A stretch of 46,562 nucleotides of DNA from Clostridiales bacterium CHKCI006 (GTDB lineage Bacteria > Bacillota_I > Bacilli_A > Erysipelotrichales > Coprobacillaceae): NCBI GenBank assembly GCA_900018345.1, contig FCNA01000025.1, positions 1-46,562 of the forward strand, given 5' to 3'. Both the position numbers and the translations under genes were made by a program. The notes below the pieces were generated by a model. That model saw nothing but the letters and a program-made list of their open reading frames with translations. It was not told where the DNA came from and ran no database searches. The first letter of the stretch is position 1. Every line of letters starts with the position of its first letter. Shown here piece by piece: positions 36,348 to 44,622 of this stretch.

Positions 36348-37223
36348 ATGGAATTACGTGTATTGAAATATTTTTTAGTGGTGGCACAGGAAGAAAATAT
36401 TACACGTGCCAGTCAGCTTTTATACATCTCGCAGCCAACACTGTCGCGGCAGTTGATGCAGCTGGAAGAAGAATTAGGCGAAAAGTTGTTCATCAGGCAT
36501 AGCCGTCATGTACAGCTGACAGAAGCGGGGATGCTGTTGAAAAAACATGCCCAGGATATGATCCGAATTGAAGAAATGATCACCCGTGATTTTTCCAAGG
36601 AAGCCGATCAGGTGACCGGCAGCATTGCCATTGGCTGCTGCGAGGCCGAAGGCATGCATGAGTTGGCTGGTATCCTCCATGAATTTAAGTGTCAGTATCC
36701 ATTGATTCACTTTGAACTGATGACCATGAGCTCCGATTCCATCCAACATGGCATTGAAAATGGCACCCTTGATTTTGGTCTTCTCTTGGAGCCCATCGAT
36801 CTGACCAAATATGCCTTTAGTCGTCTTCATACAAAGGAGCATTGGGGGATCCTGGTTAAAGAAGACGATCCTTTGGCTCAATTAGATACGATCGTACCGA
36901 CTGAATTAGAAGGATATGCTTTGATCGTACCCGATCGCCAACGCATTCAAAACGAATTGGCTAAATGGATCGACTGGGAAGAACGTCAAGTCGATATCGT
37001 TGCCAGTTATAACATTGGTTACAATATGATTCATTTGGTTCAGGAAGGAATGGGAATAGCGGTTTGCCTGGAGGCAATGGGGCGCATGCAGGGAACACGC
37101 TTTATTCCATTTCAGGGCATTCCCGCAACCACTTCAGTGATTGCCTATAAACGTAATCAGCCCCATGGCAAAGCCGTCAGTCGCTTTCTGACATTTATCC
37201 AAAGGAGGCAAGATCATGAATAG
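36348..37223 (+). CDS. LysR-family transcriptional regulator
   Basis: A 291-residue LysR protein with an N-terminal winged HTH (MELRVLKYFLVVAQEENITRASQLLYISQPTLSRQLMQLEEELG) and an effector-binding domain from about residue 90. The frame extends to a TTG at 36333, but the standard N terminus of LysR begins at the ATG at 36348, with GGAG nine bases upstream. It probably controls the aldo/keto reductase or the following small genes; it is in the same direction as its neighbours rather than divergent, which is less common. Confidence 0.93.
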   Translation: MELRVLKYFLVVAQEENITRASQLLYISQPTLSRQLMQLEEELGEKLFIRHSRHVQLTEAGMLLKKHAQDMIRIEEMITRDFSKEADQVTGSIAIGCCEAEGMHELAGILHEFKCQYPLIHFELMTMSSDSIQHGIENGTLDFGLLLEPIDLTKYAFSRLHTKEHWGILVKEDDPLAQLDTIVPTELEGYALIVPDRQRIQNELAKWIDWEERQVDIVASYNIGYNMIHLVQEGMGIAVCLEAMGRMQGTRFIPFQGIPATTSVIAYKRNQPHGKAVSRFLTFIQRRQDHE

Positions 37224-37533
37224 AGAAGAAATCATTTTACGCTATCAACTTTCCGAAGATTTATTGGATGCCTATCTGGCACTTGGCTTTCAAGAAAATA
37301 ACCGTGAGGATCTGGAATTGTGGATGACCTTGAAACAGATCGGATTTGATCAAAATGAAATGAAGACATATATGTTATTATCCAAACAGGCTGAGCGCAC
37401 TCAGGGATGTCGTTTGAAGATGTTACAGAAACAAAGAGTCAAACTGCTGGATGAGATTCATCGTGGACAGGCATGTTTGGATAAGGTCGATTATTTAAAG
37501 CATATGCTGCAAAAAGAAAGGCAGTTGGGGTGA
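37216..37533 (+). CDS. MerR-like small protein without a clear DNA-binding core
   Basis: A 105-residue protein. Its C-terminal half follows the MerR coiled-coil pattern (LKQIGFDQNEMKTYMLLSKQAERT...RLKMLQKQRVKLLDEIH...LDKVDYLKHM), but the N terminus (RYQLSEDLLDAYLALGFQ) is too short and diverged for a complete MerR HTH. It overlaps the LysR gene by eight bases. It may bind a partner regulator or a small ligand; the DNA-binding ability is open. Confidence 0.75.
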   Translation: MNREEIILRYQLSEDLLDAYLALGFQENNREDLELWMTLKQIGFDQNEMKTYMLLSKQAERTQGCRLKMLQKQRVKLLDEIHRGQACLDKVDYLKHMLQKERQLG

Positions 37534-37537
37534 GTCT

Positions 37538-37963
37538 ATGGGAAAAATTATGATCATCGTCAGTTCTTTGATCTTGCAGCTATTAGGAAATGAGGTGGGA
37601 AATATGCAGGATATTCGTCAGATTCGTATTCTTTGTCAGGAAACGGAAATCATTTATACCCTGAATGATAGTCAGGCTGCCACGGAGCTCTACAATCAGC
37701 TGCCGCTTGAAGTGCCAGTGGAGAATTTCAGTCACAATGAGAAGATCTTCTATCCTTTAGAGAGCTTAGATACCAGCGACGCCCCTTTAGCCAGCGGTGG
37801 CTCGGGCATCCTTGCCTATTATGCTCCCTGGCAGGATGTTGTTCTGTTTTACGATGATTTTCAGGCTAACAGCGCGCTTTTTGCGCTGGGAACATGTACA
37901 GCAGGCGAAACCGAAATTGCAGCCTTGCATGGTACGATCAGAATCGAAAAGGTGGTGGAATAA
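37538..37963 (+). CDS. Cyclophilin-like fold protein
   Basis: A 141-residue protein of the cyclophilin-like family (PF18050 type), with the pattern TLNDSQAATELYNQLPLEV, NEKIFYPL, SGILAYYAPWQDVVLFYDDF and LG near the end. The first 20 residues are hydrophobic and could act as a signal or anchor, though a second Met (37604) could also be the start. GGGGTGAG precedes the first ATG. The family is usually found beside flavin and aldo/keto reductase genes, as it is here. Confidence 0.78.
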   Translation: MGKIMIIVSSLILQLLGNEVGNMQDIRQIRILCQETEIIYTLNDSQAATELYNQLPLEVPVENFSHNEKIFYPLESLDTSDAPLASGGSGILAYYAPWQDVVLFYDDFQANSALFALGTCTAGETEIAALHGTIRIEKVVE

Positions 37964-38500
37964 ATGAAGGTCGTTGTTTTAGAAGGCAGTCCTAATCGGC
38001 ATGGATCCTCAAATCTTCCAGCTGAAGAGTGGATGCGGGGCGCTCGAGAGGCCGGTCATCAAGTTGAAGTGATCGATGCAGCCAAAGCCAATATCCACCC
38101 GTGTCTAGGCTGCATTCATTGCGGTTATGAAGGTCCCTGTGTCCAAAAGGACGAGATGGAGACCATCCGCCAGCAAATCTTATCTGCGGATATGATGGTT
38201 TGGGTGACACCATTATATTATTATGGAATGTGCAGTCAATTGAAGATCTTGATCGATCGTTTCTGTGCTTTCAATGCCTCTTTGCAACGAAAACAGATGA
38301 AGGTGAGCCTTATCACGGCCGACTGGAATCAAGACGATTGGACCTTTGAAGCATTGATGGCTCACTACAGGACACTGGTCCGCTATTTAAATTTGGAGGA
38401 TCAGGGAGTCATTCTAGGTTATGGATGCGGCACGGTCTCCATGACCCGTCGTTCCATTTATCTTAAGCAAGCCTACCAGTTAGGTAAAGGGCTGGCGTAA
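37964..38500 (+). CDS. NADPH-dependent FMN reductase, flavodoxin-like
   Basis: A 178-residue flavoprotein. The FMN phosphate loop is LEGSPNRHGSSN (residues 5-16), then the CLGCIHCGYEGPC Cys cluster followed by QKDEMETI, typical of the NAD(P)H-dependent flavin oxidoreductase group, and TPLYYYGMCSQLKILIDRF. It begins directly after the preceding gene. The Cys cluster may be structural or redox-active; an iron-sulfur cluster is possible but not shown. Confidence 0.88.
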   Translation: MKVVVLEGSPNRHGSSNLPAEEWMRGAREAGHQVEVIDAAKANIHPCLGCIHCGYEGPCVQKDEMETIRQQILSADMMVWVTPLYYYGMCSQLKILIDRFCAFNASLQRKQMKVSLITADWNQDDWTFEALMAHYRTLVRYLNLEDQGVILGYGCGTVSMTRRSIYLKQAYQLGKGLA

Positions 38501-38501
38501 A

Positions 38502-39227
38502 ATGGGAATCAAGATCCTGGTGTGTATCTTGAGCTTACCTGGACTTATTTTGGGTCATACACATCCCTTAGGTAAAAGGGTGGTGTGTTTCAGTACCGTG
38601 CTGGCAAATTGGTATCCGGATGAAGCCCAAATCTTCGATTTTCCTATTATTGCGCAAATGCCTGAGCTGCCCACCGGATGTGAGATCACAGCTTTGACGA
38701 TGCTGCTTCATGCAAAAGGCTATAATGTAGACAAATACGAGATGGCCATGACCTATTTGCCCCGTGTTCCTTATCGTTTATATACAGGAGACGATGGTCG
38801 TTTATATGGACCAGATCTCAATGCGTATTTTGTCGGTAATCCTAGTTCAGAAGCAGGATACGTCTGTGGTGTGACAGCCATCATCCGTGCAGGAGAGCAG
38901 TATTTAGCCGCACAAAACAGCGCCTTAACCGTGGTTGATCTAACCGGCGCCAGCCCGGAAGATCTCTATCGACGGGTGAGCCACCAGCAGCCTGTCATGG
39001 TCTGGGTCACCATTGGTATGAATCCACGATATCCAACCGAAGGCTGGTACACCGAGAGTGGTCAATATGTAGAGTGGAGCCGCAATGATCATGGGGCAGT
39101 CTTAGTTGGATATAATGAAGATAGCGTCTGGATAGCCGATCCCTTAGCCGGTCTGGTGACTTATGATCGTGCTGATTTTGAAGCCGTCTATGCCTCACGG
39201 GGAAGTCAGGCTGTGGTCTTAGAGTAA
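38502..39227 (+). CDS. C39-like cysteine peptidase family protein
   Basis: A 241-residue protein with an N-terminal signal-like segment, IKILVCILSLPGLILG (about residues 3-18). The C39-like catalytic Cys is in PELPTGCEITALTMLL, His in NDHGAVLVGY and Asp in SVWIADPL. Substrate unknown; homologues are secreted or membrane-associated. It begins one base after the FMN reductase gene, so belongs to its unit, though the function is not clearly related. Confidence 0.85.
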   Translation: MGIKILVCILSLPGLILGHTHPLGKRVVCFSTVLANWYPDEAQIFDFPIIAQMPELPTGCEITALTMLLHAKGYNVDKYEMAMTYLPRVPYRLYTGDDGRLYGPDLNAYFVGNPSSEAGYVCGVTAIIRAGEQYLAAQNSALTVVDLTGASPEDLYRRVSHQQPVMVWVTIGMNPRYPTEGWYTESGQYVEWSRNDHGAVLVGYNEDSVWIADPLAGLVTYDRADFEAVYASRGSQAVVLE

Positions 39228-39245
39228 GAAAGGAATGGATGACAA

Positions 39246-39806
39246 ATGAAGAAAAATATTGGAAAAGCTTTAGCTTTATATCCGACTCCGGTCGTTGTGA
39301 TCGGGGCAATGGTCAATGAAAGACCGAACTGGGTGCTGGTTGCGCATGTAGGCATCGTGAGTCATGACAGCGTGTTAGTCAGTCTCGCTAAACCGCATTA
39401 TACCAATGAAGGCATTCGAGAGAACGGCCGTTTATCTATTAATCTAGTGAATGCAAACATGCTTGACAAGGCTGATTATGTGGGCAGTGTCAGTGGACAT
39501 AAAGTAGATAAATCTGATGTTTTTGCCTATACCATGAGCAAAACAGGAGTCCCAATGATCGATGAAGCGCGTTTGACGATTACTGGAAAAGTTGTTGACA
39601 TTTACAGTTATCAGAATTTTGATAATTTTATTATCCAGATCGAAGAGACATTTGTCGATGAAGCTGCGTTGAATGAAGAAGGCAAGATCGATTATACGAA
39701 AGTAGCACCCGTTCTCTTTGATTTTCCTAATTATGAATATCTATCCTTAGGAGGAGTCCTCGGTCAATGTCTCTCTTTCAAGGATAAACGAAAAAGCGAC
39801 TCTTAA
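39246..39806 (+). CDS. Flavin reductase-like FMN-binding split-barrel protein
   Basis: A 186-residue protein of the flavin-reductase/FMN-binding split-barrel family, starting KKNIGKALALYPTPVVVIGAM, with VLVAHVGIVSHDSVLVSLAK and NGRLSINLVN as in the family. It probably uses FMN for NAD(P)H-dependent reductions or as a sensor. It is last in the unit from the LysR gene and ends at a terminator. Confidence 0.88.
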   Translation: MKKNIGKALALYPTPVVVIGAMVNERPNWVLVAHVGIVSHDSVLVSLAKPHYTNEGIRENGRLSINLVNANMLDKADYVGSVSGHKVDKSDVFAYTMSKTGVPMIDEARLTITGKVVDIYSYQNFDNFIIQIEETFVDEAALNEEGKIDYTKVAPVLFDFPNYEYLSLGGVLGQCLSFKDKRKSDS

Positions 39807-39819
39807 AGAATCGCTTTTT
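39791..39819. terminator. Bidirectional terminator
   Basis: AAAAAGCGA (39791-39799) pairs with TCGCTTTTT (39811-39819). It lies between the flavin reductase-like gene and the converging EIIB-like gene, with both stops inside. Confidence 0.85.
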
Positions 39820-40396
39820 AGCTTGGTAACTGACTCAAAGCATGCTTGACATCACCAGTCGCAAAATCCATCGCAGTGATACGCAGGATCTTTTTTCCAC
39901 ACTTTTGAGTCAGCTGAGGATAGAGATAAGCAATCTGCGGTGCCAGCAGCACATAGTCATAGTGATCGATCTGGCTTTCTAATTCCGTAATCGGCAAGGC
40001 ATCCACCGTGATGGCTTGTTTTTTCGTATCGAACATTGCCTGCATCAGGTTGGCAAAATAGGCACTCGTGAAGCCCGAAGTACAGCTGATCAGAATGCGA
40101 CGAATCTGTTTATCTTTCACAGTGATTGACTCTGCATGCGGATGCTGACCATCCAGGTAAGAAAAGAAGGCCTGCAAATTTTCTTTGGTGGTCTTAAAAT
40201 CCTTTGCTTCGAAGTGCAGGTAGAATTCCGTTTCTTCCGTTTGCTTATTTTGAATCACGAGTTCAATCGTACTTAACTGAACATGAAAGATGACATGGGC
40301 ATGATAGGTTTCATTACAAAAACAAATGGTCTTTTCATTCTCACATAAGCAGGCATGTTTCATCTGACTTGTCCATTTGTAGAAGATTTGGGTCAT
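39818..40396 (-). CDS. CxC-containing protein with a C-terminal PTS EIIB-like domain
   Basis: A 192-residue protein. The C-terminal part (about 98-190) reads RRILISCTSGFTSAYFA, then YDYVLLAPQIAYLYPQL, matching a lactose/cellobiose-type EIIB fold with phosphorylatable Cys105. The N-terminal 95 residues are not a known PTS domain; they hold two CxC pairs (C16/C18 and C25/C27) with nearby His14, His32 and His34, suggesting metal binding or redox sensing. GGAAG precedes the ATG. It is divergent from the DJ-1 pair and RpiR regulator. No permease is adjacent, so a regulatory role seems more likely than sugar transport. Confidence 0.75.
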   Translation of the reverse strand: MTQIFYKWTSQMKHACLCENEKTICFCNETYHAHVIFHVQLSTIELVIQNKQTEETEFYLHFEAKDFKTTKENLQAFFSYLDGQHPHAESITVKDKQIRRILISCTSGFTSAYFANLMQAMFDTKKQAITVDALPITELESQIDHYDYVLLAPQIAYLYPQLTQKCGKKILRITAMDFATGDVKHALSQLPS

Positions 40397-40438
40397 TCAT
40401 TTCTCTTCCATCATCATCACACTCCTTCAACAAGCTTT

Positions 40439-40467
40439 AGTATAGTCCAGCCCTTTGATTTCGCCAA
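40439..40467 (-). promoter_or_regulatory. Promoter of the EIIB-like gene
   Basis: On the minus strand TTGGCG (40462-40467), a 17-base spacer and TATACT (40439-40444). Confidence 0.65.
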
Positions 40468-40484
40468 GTCACTTTGACATCTTT

Positions 40485-40540
40485 CAAATCTCATTTGCAT
40501 ATTTGTCCTCAATCCCCCGTTTGGATGCAAATAGGATTTG
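40485..40540. repeat. Long inverted repeat between divergent promoters, candidate operator
   Basis: Left arm CAAATCTCATTTGCAT (40485-40500) and right arm ATGCAAATAGGATTTG (40525-40540) are complementary at 14 of 16 positions, separated by 24 bases. It lies between the two divergent promoters. A DNA-binding protein, perhaps RpiR of this locus, could bind both arms; this is inference. Confidence 0.7.
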
Positions 40541-40562
40541 ATTTCTTAAATCTGGAAATCCA

Positions 40563-40591
40563 TTGAGAGTAAGGGGATAAAGCTCTAAACT
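40563..40591 (+). promoter_or_regulatory. Promoter of the DJ-1 pair and RpiR gene
   Basis: TTGAGA (40563-40568), a 17-base spacer and TAAACT (40586-40591). It is 27 bases before the DJ-1 start codon. Confidence 0.55.
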
Positions 40592-40617
40592 AAAGACAGA
40601 AAGAGGAGGTCAGGTAT

Positions 40618-41217
40618 ATGAAAAAAGCAGCTATTTTGATTGCTCCCGGTTTTGAAGAAGGGGAGACCTTAACCATCGTGGATATTTTACGTCGCGCCAA
40701 TCTTCAATGCGATATGATCGGTTTTAGCCAGGAAGTCGAAGGGGCTCATGGTGTTGTGGTCGACTGTGATGGCATCTTAAGTGAAGCAGTGAAGGATTAC
40801 GATATGGTGATCCTGCCAGGCGGATATGGTGGGGCCGATGCCTTACGCAACAGTGAAGTGGTCATGGATATCTTGAAGTGCATGAATGAGGCAGGAAAAT
40901 ATGTGTCAGCAATGTGTGCAGCACCGATTGCTTTAGAGAGAGCAGGTGTACTGGAAGGTAAAAATTATACGGCTTATGTCGGTTATGACAAGAAAATCAA
41001 ACAAGGACATTACTTGGCAGATAAGGTCGTGGTCGATGGCAACTTAATTACGAGTCGAGGACCGGCAACCGCTTATGCCTTTGCCTATAAACTGGTAGAT
41101 GTTTTAGGCGGCGATTCCTTAGCCGTGAAGAAGAGAATGGTCTATTTCAATGCATTTGATGTGAAGGAGGATGAATCATATGGCAAAAGTGGCAGTATTG
41201 ATGGCAGAAGGTTTTGA
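40618..41217 (+). CDS. DJ-1/PfpI-family protein 1
   Basis: A 199-residue DJ-1/PfpI superfamily protein. The nucleophile elbow Cys is in VSAMCAAPIAL, with the Glu in APGFEEGE near the N terminus and the ILPGGYGGADAL glycine motif. Such proteins act as glyoxalases, deglycases, chaperones or redox sensors; the exact role is not assigned. GAGGAGG precedes the ATG. It overlaps the next DJ-1 gene by 38 bases. The last 20 residues (SYGKSGSIDGRRF) lie in the overlap. Confidence 0.9.
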   Translation: MKKAAILIAPGFEEGETLTIVDILRRANLQCDMIGFSQEVEGAHGVVVDCDGILSEAVKDYDMVILPGGYGGADALRNSEVVMDILKCMNEAGKYVSAMCAAPIALERAGVLEGKNYTAYVGYDKKIKQGHYLADKVVVDGNLITSRGPATAYAFAYKLVDVLGGDSLAVKKRMVYFNAFDVKEDESYGKSGSIDGRRF

Positions 41218-41731
41218 AGAGAGCGAGACAATCACCATTGTCGATATTTTAAGAAGAGCAGGGCTTGTCTGTCATACGTTTGCCTTCAGTGAAGGTTTTG
41301 TCTTAGGCATGCAGAAGATGAGGATCAAAGCTGACCGAATCTTTGGTGAAGAAATCAAAGATTATGATATGTTAGTGATTCCAGGAGGACGTCCTGGGGG
41401 AGACAATCTGCGCACCAATCCTGAAGTTATTCGTTTAGTGCGTTATTTCAATGCACAACACAAATATCTCGCCGCAATGTGTTCAGGTACCTTAGTGCTC
41501 AAGGAGGCCGATGTGATCCAAGGAAAACAGATGACCGGTTATACGGGGTACGCTGAAAAGCTGGAAGGAGCGATTTTCAAGGATGATGTCGTGGTTGTGG
41601 ATGACCATCTGATTACCAGTCAAGGGCCTGCGACACCTTATCCTTTTGCCTTTAAGCTAGCTGAAGTTTTAGGTAAGGATGTGCGTGAATTAAAGGAGCG
41701 AATGTTGTATAATTTTGCTGGAGGAAAGTAA
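41180..41731 (+). CDS. DJ-1/PfpI-family protein 2
   Basis: A 183-residue paralogue of the preceding gene, with MAEGFEESE, VIPGGRPGGDNL and the Cys in LAAMCSGTLVL. The ATG at 41171 abuts the GGAGG, so I use the ATG at 41180, eight bases further on. The two proteins differ enough to have different substrates, or to pair. They are followed by an RpiR regulator 18 bases downstream. Confidence 0.9.
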   Translation: MAKVAVLMAEGFEESETITIVDILRRAGLVCHTFAFSEGFVLGMQKMRIKADRIFGEEIKDYDMLVIPGGRPGGDNLRTNPEVIRLVRYFNAQHKYLAAMCSGTLVLKEADVIQGKQMTGYTGYAEKLEGAIFKDDVVVVDDHLITSQGPATPYPFAFKLAEVLGKDVRELKERMLYNFAGGK

Positions 41732-41749
41732 GCGAAAGGGGGCGGATGG

Positions 41750-42514
41750 ATGATCTATCCCAAATTACCCATTGTCTTTTTGAGTACGATTGCCAGTGAA
41801 AAAGCCGATGCGACCAACAGTCAGATTGCTTCTTATATCTTAGCGCATTTAGATGAGGTTAGAGATATGGGCATAAAAGACATGGCACACCAATGCCACG
41901 TGGCAGTTAGTTCGATCTCGCGCTTTTGCAAAGAGATCGGCTTACGTGATTATGCAGAATTAAGAGAACTGCTGACAGGAACAGAACTCTATTTTGAGGA
42001 AAGTTCTTTGGATGTTTACACCAGACATGTTCAGGACTGTATCAGACAAGTGGCGACGTCCATTGATCTATCCAGTATTAAGCAACTATGTCTTTCCATC
42101 AAAGAGCACGAACGCGTGGCTATCTTTGGACTTTTAAAGGCAGGAACGGTAGCCCTTAATTTACAGGTTGATCTGTTGATGCTTGGAAAACAGGTCTATA
42201 CACAAGTCGCTTATGCAAGTCAAATGGATTATTTAGATCAAACAACGCAAGCCGATCTCATCGTCATCTTTTCTTATACAGGGACCTACTTTAACGATGA
42301 AGAATTGCGTGCCAAAAAGAAAAAATTAAATGATCCGGAAATCTGGATGATTACCGGTGAAGCCAGGGATTATCCTGCCTATATTGATCATGTGATCCTG
42401 TTTGACTCCAATCACGATCAGCTTTCCCATCCCTATCAGCTGCAGTTTATTGCGGGACTCATTGCCCAGGAATATGCCAGGCTGAGTAATTGTGTTGAAG
42501 ATGAAATCAAATAA
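41750..42514 (+). CDS. RpiR-family transcriptional regulator with SIS domain
   Basis: A 254-residue regulator with an N-terminal HTH (MGIKDMAHQCHVAVSSISRFCKEIG, about residues 39-63) and a C-terminal SIS sugar-phosphate-binding domain (ERVAIFGLLKAGTVALNLQ at about 121, then IFSYTGTY). RpiR proteins sense phosphorylated sugars. With the divergent EIIB-like gene, it suggests a sugar-phosphate or carbonyl-stress response; this is inference. A terminator follows. Confidence 0.9.
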   Translation: MIYPKLPIVFLSTIASEKADATNSQIASYILAHLDEVRDMGIKDMAHQCHVAVSSISRFCKEIGLRDYAELRELLTGTELYFEESSLDVYTRHVQDCIRQVATSIDLSSIKQLCLSIKEHERVAIFGLLKAGTVALNLQVDLLMLGKQVYTQVAYASQMDYLDQTTQADLIVIFSYTGTYFNDEELRAKKKKLNDPEIWMITGEARDYPAYIDHVILFDSNHDQLSHPYQLQFIAGLIAQEYARLSNCVEDEIK

Positions 42515-42518
42515 AAAT

Positions 42519-42568
42519 AGACGTTTTTACTTTGATCATACGGTTAAGCAAAGTAAAGACGTCTTTTT
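42519..42568 (+). terminator. Terminator of the DJ-1/RpiR unit
   Basis: AGACGT pairs with ACGTCT, and TTTACTTTG with CAAAGTAAA, around a loop of about 14 bases, followed by TTTT. Confidence 0.82.
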
Positions 42569-42687
42569 ATTTAGAAAGAGGCATGATTTTGAGAATGGTA
42601 AATTTTTTTTAGGGATAATTGAATCATTTGAATCTAAGATCCATTGTGCGTACAGTAAGAGAAGCAATGGCATTCAGATGCGATCGT

Positions 42688-43575
42688 TTAAATCTTCAGT
42701 TCCGGATGCGCTTTATACATTTCACATAGTAATTGAACAAATGCTTCAATATAGGGATTCGTATTGTTTTCATGAATACATAAAACATATTCTATATATT
42801 CATCACTATCATATTTGGTCCAGGCAAATTCGTGGTTATGATCATTCAATAATCCTGGTGAGATGCATACTCCATTATTAGCAGCGACATTTAATAGCGT
42901 CGTATCATGACTGGTACTATTAAAATAATCCACTTCATAATTTTTGATGATTGATTGTTGAATGTTGAGAAGCTGTTTTGGAGATGGACCGCCGATTATT
43001 AATGTTCTACCTTCTAAATCTTTTGCAGTAATTAATGATTTAGATGCTAAAGGATCATCTTTTCTTGATACAAGATAGAAATGAGATTTGAATAAAGAAT
43101 AGATCTTAATATTTGAAATTCTTTTAATACTGTCTTTAGAAGTAAAACAAATATCACCCTCATTCATTAAAAATTTTTCAAGGCAATTGCCAGGATTAAA
43201 GAGTGCTGTAATAGAAATATTGGGATGTTTTTGTTTAAAAATAGCGATGGCATCGCTGAGATAATAGATACTACTTCGGAATGGTATGGAAATACTGATA
43301 TCCATATCATACTTGCGTGATAAATTCTGGCATTGGTTAATGGTGGTTTGATACTGCTTATGAAAATTTTCAAGAGCAATACAAAATTGAATTCCCGCTG
43401 GTGTCATAGAAACACTTTTACCGTTTCGAAAGAAAATATTAAAACCGATTTCTTCTTCAGCACTCTTGATTGCATATGAGATCGTCGATTGAGAGAGATA
43501 CAGATTGTCAGCAGTGTTGCTGAAGTTTAAGGTCTTTCTCAAATCGAGTATGCATTCTACTTGTCTTTTGTTCAT
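42688..43575 (-). CDS. LysR-family transcriptional regulator
   Basis: A 295-residue LysR protein with an N-terminal HTH (MNKRQVECILDLRKTLNFSNTADNLYLSQSTISYAIKSAEEEIG) and an effector-binding domain. It is divergent from the aldo/keto reductase gene with a 98-base gap, the classic LysR arrangement. AGGAG precedes the ATG. The DNA is clearly AT-richer than the region to the left, as in the genes that follow. 119 bases between it and the RpiR terminator hold no gene. Confidence 0.93.
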   Translation of the reverse strand: MNKRQVECILDLRKTLNFSNTADNLYLSQSTISYAIKSAEEEIGFNIFFRNGKSVSMTPAGIQFCIALENFHKQYQTTINQCQNLSRKYDMDISISIPFRSSIYYLSDAIAIFKQKHPNISITALFNPGNCLEKFLMNEGDICFTSKDSIKRISNIKIYSLFKSHFYLVSRKDDPLASKSLITAKDLEGRTLIIGGPSPKQLLNIQQSIIKNYEVDYFNSTSHDTTLLNVAANNGVCISPGLLNDHNHEFAWTKYDSDEYIEYVLCIHENNTNPYIEAFVQLLCEMYKAHPELKI

Positions 43576-43619
43576 AAACTCTCCTATTTAAATATTCGAT
43601 TGATCATCTGATTTATCTA

Positions 43620-43649
43620 TTGGATATTTAGATTATAACATAGTACAAT
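43620..43649 (+). promoter_or_regulatory. Promoter of the aldo/keto reductase operon
   Basis: TTGGAT (43620-43625), an 18-base spacer and TACAAT (43644-43649), 25 bases before the start. Upstream, AAATATTCGATT and a partner near ATTGGATATTT form an imperfect dyad suited to a LysR protein. Confidence 0.5.
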
Positions 43650-43673
43650 AACATTGGAAAGAGGAGGGATAAA

Positions 43674-44621
43674 ATGAGTGAAACAATTTTAGGAAATCAT
43701 TTAAAAGTATCAAAGATTGGTTTTGGGTGTATGGGGCTTTCACATGCAAATGGTAAGCCTGTAGATACAGAGAATGCTATCACCATCATCAAAAAAGCTT
43801 ATGAACTTGGCTATACCTTTTTTGATACCGCTGAAACATATGGTTTTAAAGAAGATATTCATCATAATGAAAAAATAGTTGGGATGGCTTTAAAAGATGT
43901 CAGAGAAAATGTTGTGATAGCAACAAAGTTTGGTGTCTCGTTTGATTATTCGAAGAACCCGGAACATCCTGATCTCATTGTTGATTCGTCAAAAGAAGTT
44001 ATTTTGAAATCATTAGAAGGATCATTAAAACGCCTGCAGACAAATTATATTGATCTATATTATCAGCATCGTTTGGATCCTAATGTTGGTCCAGAAGAAG
44101 TGGCAGAGGTAATGAAGGAATTGATACAACAAGGTAAAATAAAGCATTGGGGCATATCGATGGCTGATATCGATTATGTCAAAAGAGCACATGCAGTATG
44201 TCCAGTAACTGCTGTAGAAAATGTATATAATTTACTCGTACACGATGATACATATCTTGATGAATTAGAGAAACTTGGTATTGGTCTAGTTTCCTGTTGT
44301 CCGTTAGCAAAGGGATTTTTAAGTAATCAGTATCAGAAAGGACAGACTTTCGAAAGTGGTGACTATCGCAATGATGTGGACTGGTTTAAAGATAGTAGTT
44401 TTGATAAAAACAAGCAGTTGCTAGAGTATATCACTGAATTAGCAGCTTTAAAAAATGCGACAGCGGCACAGATATCCTTAGCTTGGATGATCAACAAAAA
44501 ATCATGGATCGTGCCTATCCCTGGAAGTAGGAAGACGACGCGTATTGAAGAAAATATCAAGGCCGAAAATGTATCTTTAACAAAAGATGAGATGAATCAT
44601 ATTGAAAGTTTGTTGGGATAG
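43674..44621 (+). CDS. Aldo/keto reductase
   Basis: A 315-residue aldo/keto reductase with the tetrad Asp and Tyr in FDTAETYGFKED, Lys in VVIATKFGV and His in YYQHRLDP, and C-terminal IVPIPGSRKTTRIEENI. It belongs to the YajO/IolS-like group (the PLAKGFLS segment). AGAGGAGGG precedes the ATG. It starts a unit with NTF2-like, flavodoxin and SDR genes and is controlled by the divergent LysR gene by position. Confidence 0.93.
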   Translation: MSETILGNHLKVSKIGFGCMGLSHANGKPVDTENAITIIKKAYELGYTFFDTAETYGFKEDIHHNEKIVGMALKDVRENVVIATKFGVSFDYSKNPEHPDLIVDSSKEVILKSLEGSLKRLQTNYIDLYYQHRLDPNVGPEEVAEVMKELIQQGKIKHWGISMADIDYVKRAHAVCPVTAVENVYNLLVHDDTYLDELEKLGIGLVSCCPLAKGFLSNQYQKGQTFESGDYRNDVDWFKDSSFDKNKQLLEYITELAALKNATAAQISLAWMINKKSWIVPIPGSRKTTRIEENIKAENVSLTKDEMNHIESLLG

Positions 44622-44622
44622 T

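Noticed and set aside
36474-36881. A 135-residue minus-strand frame inside the first LysR gene
   Set aside because: It is a shadow of the LysR coding frame with no start signal.
42492-42881. A 129-residue plus-strand frame overlapping the RpiR end and the LysR gene
   Set aside because: It runs through a terminator and antisense to the LysR coding region, and has no family signature.
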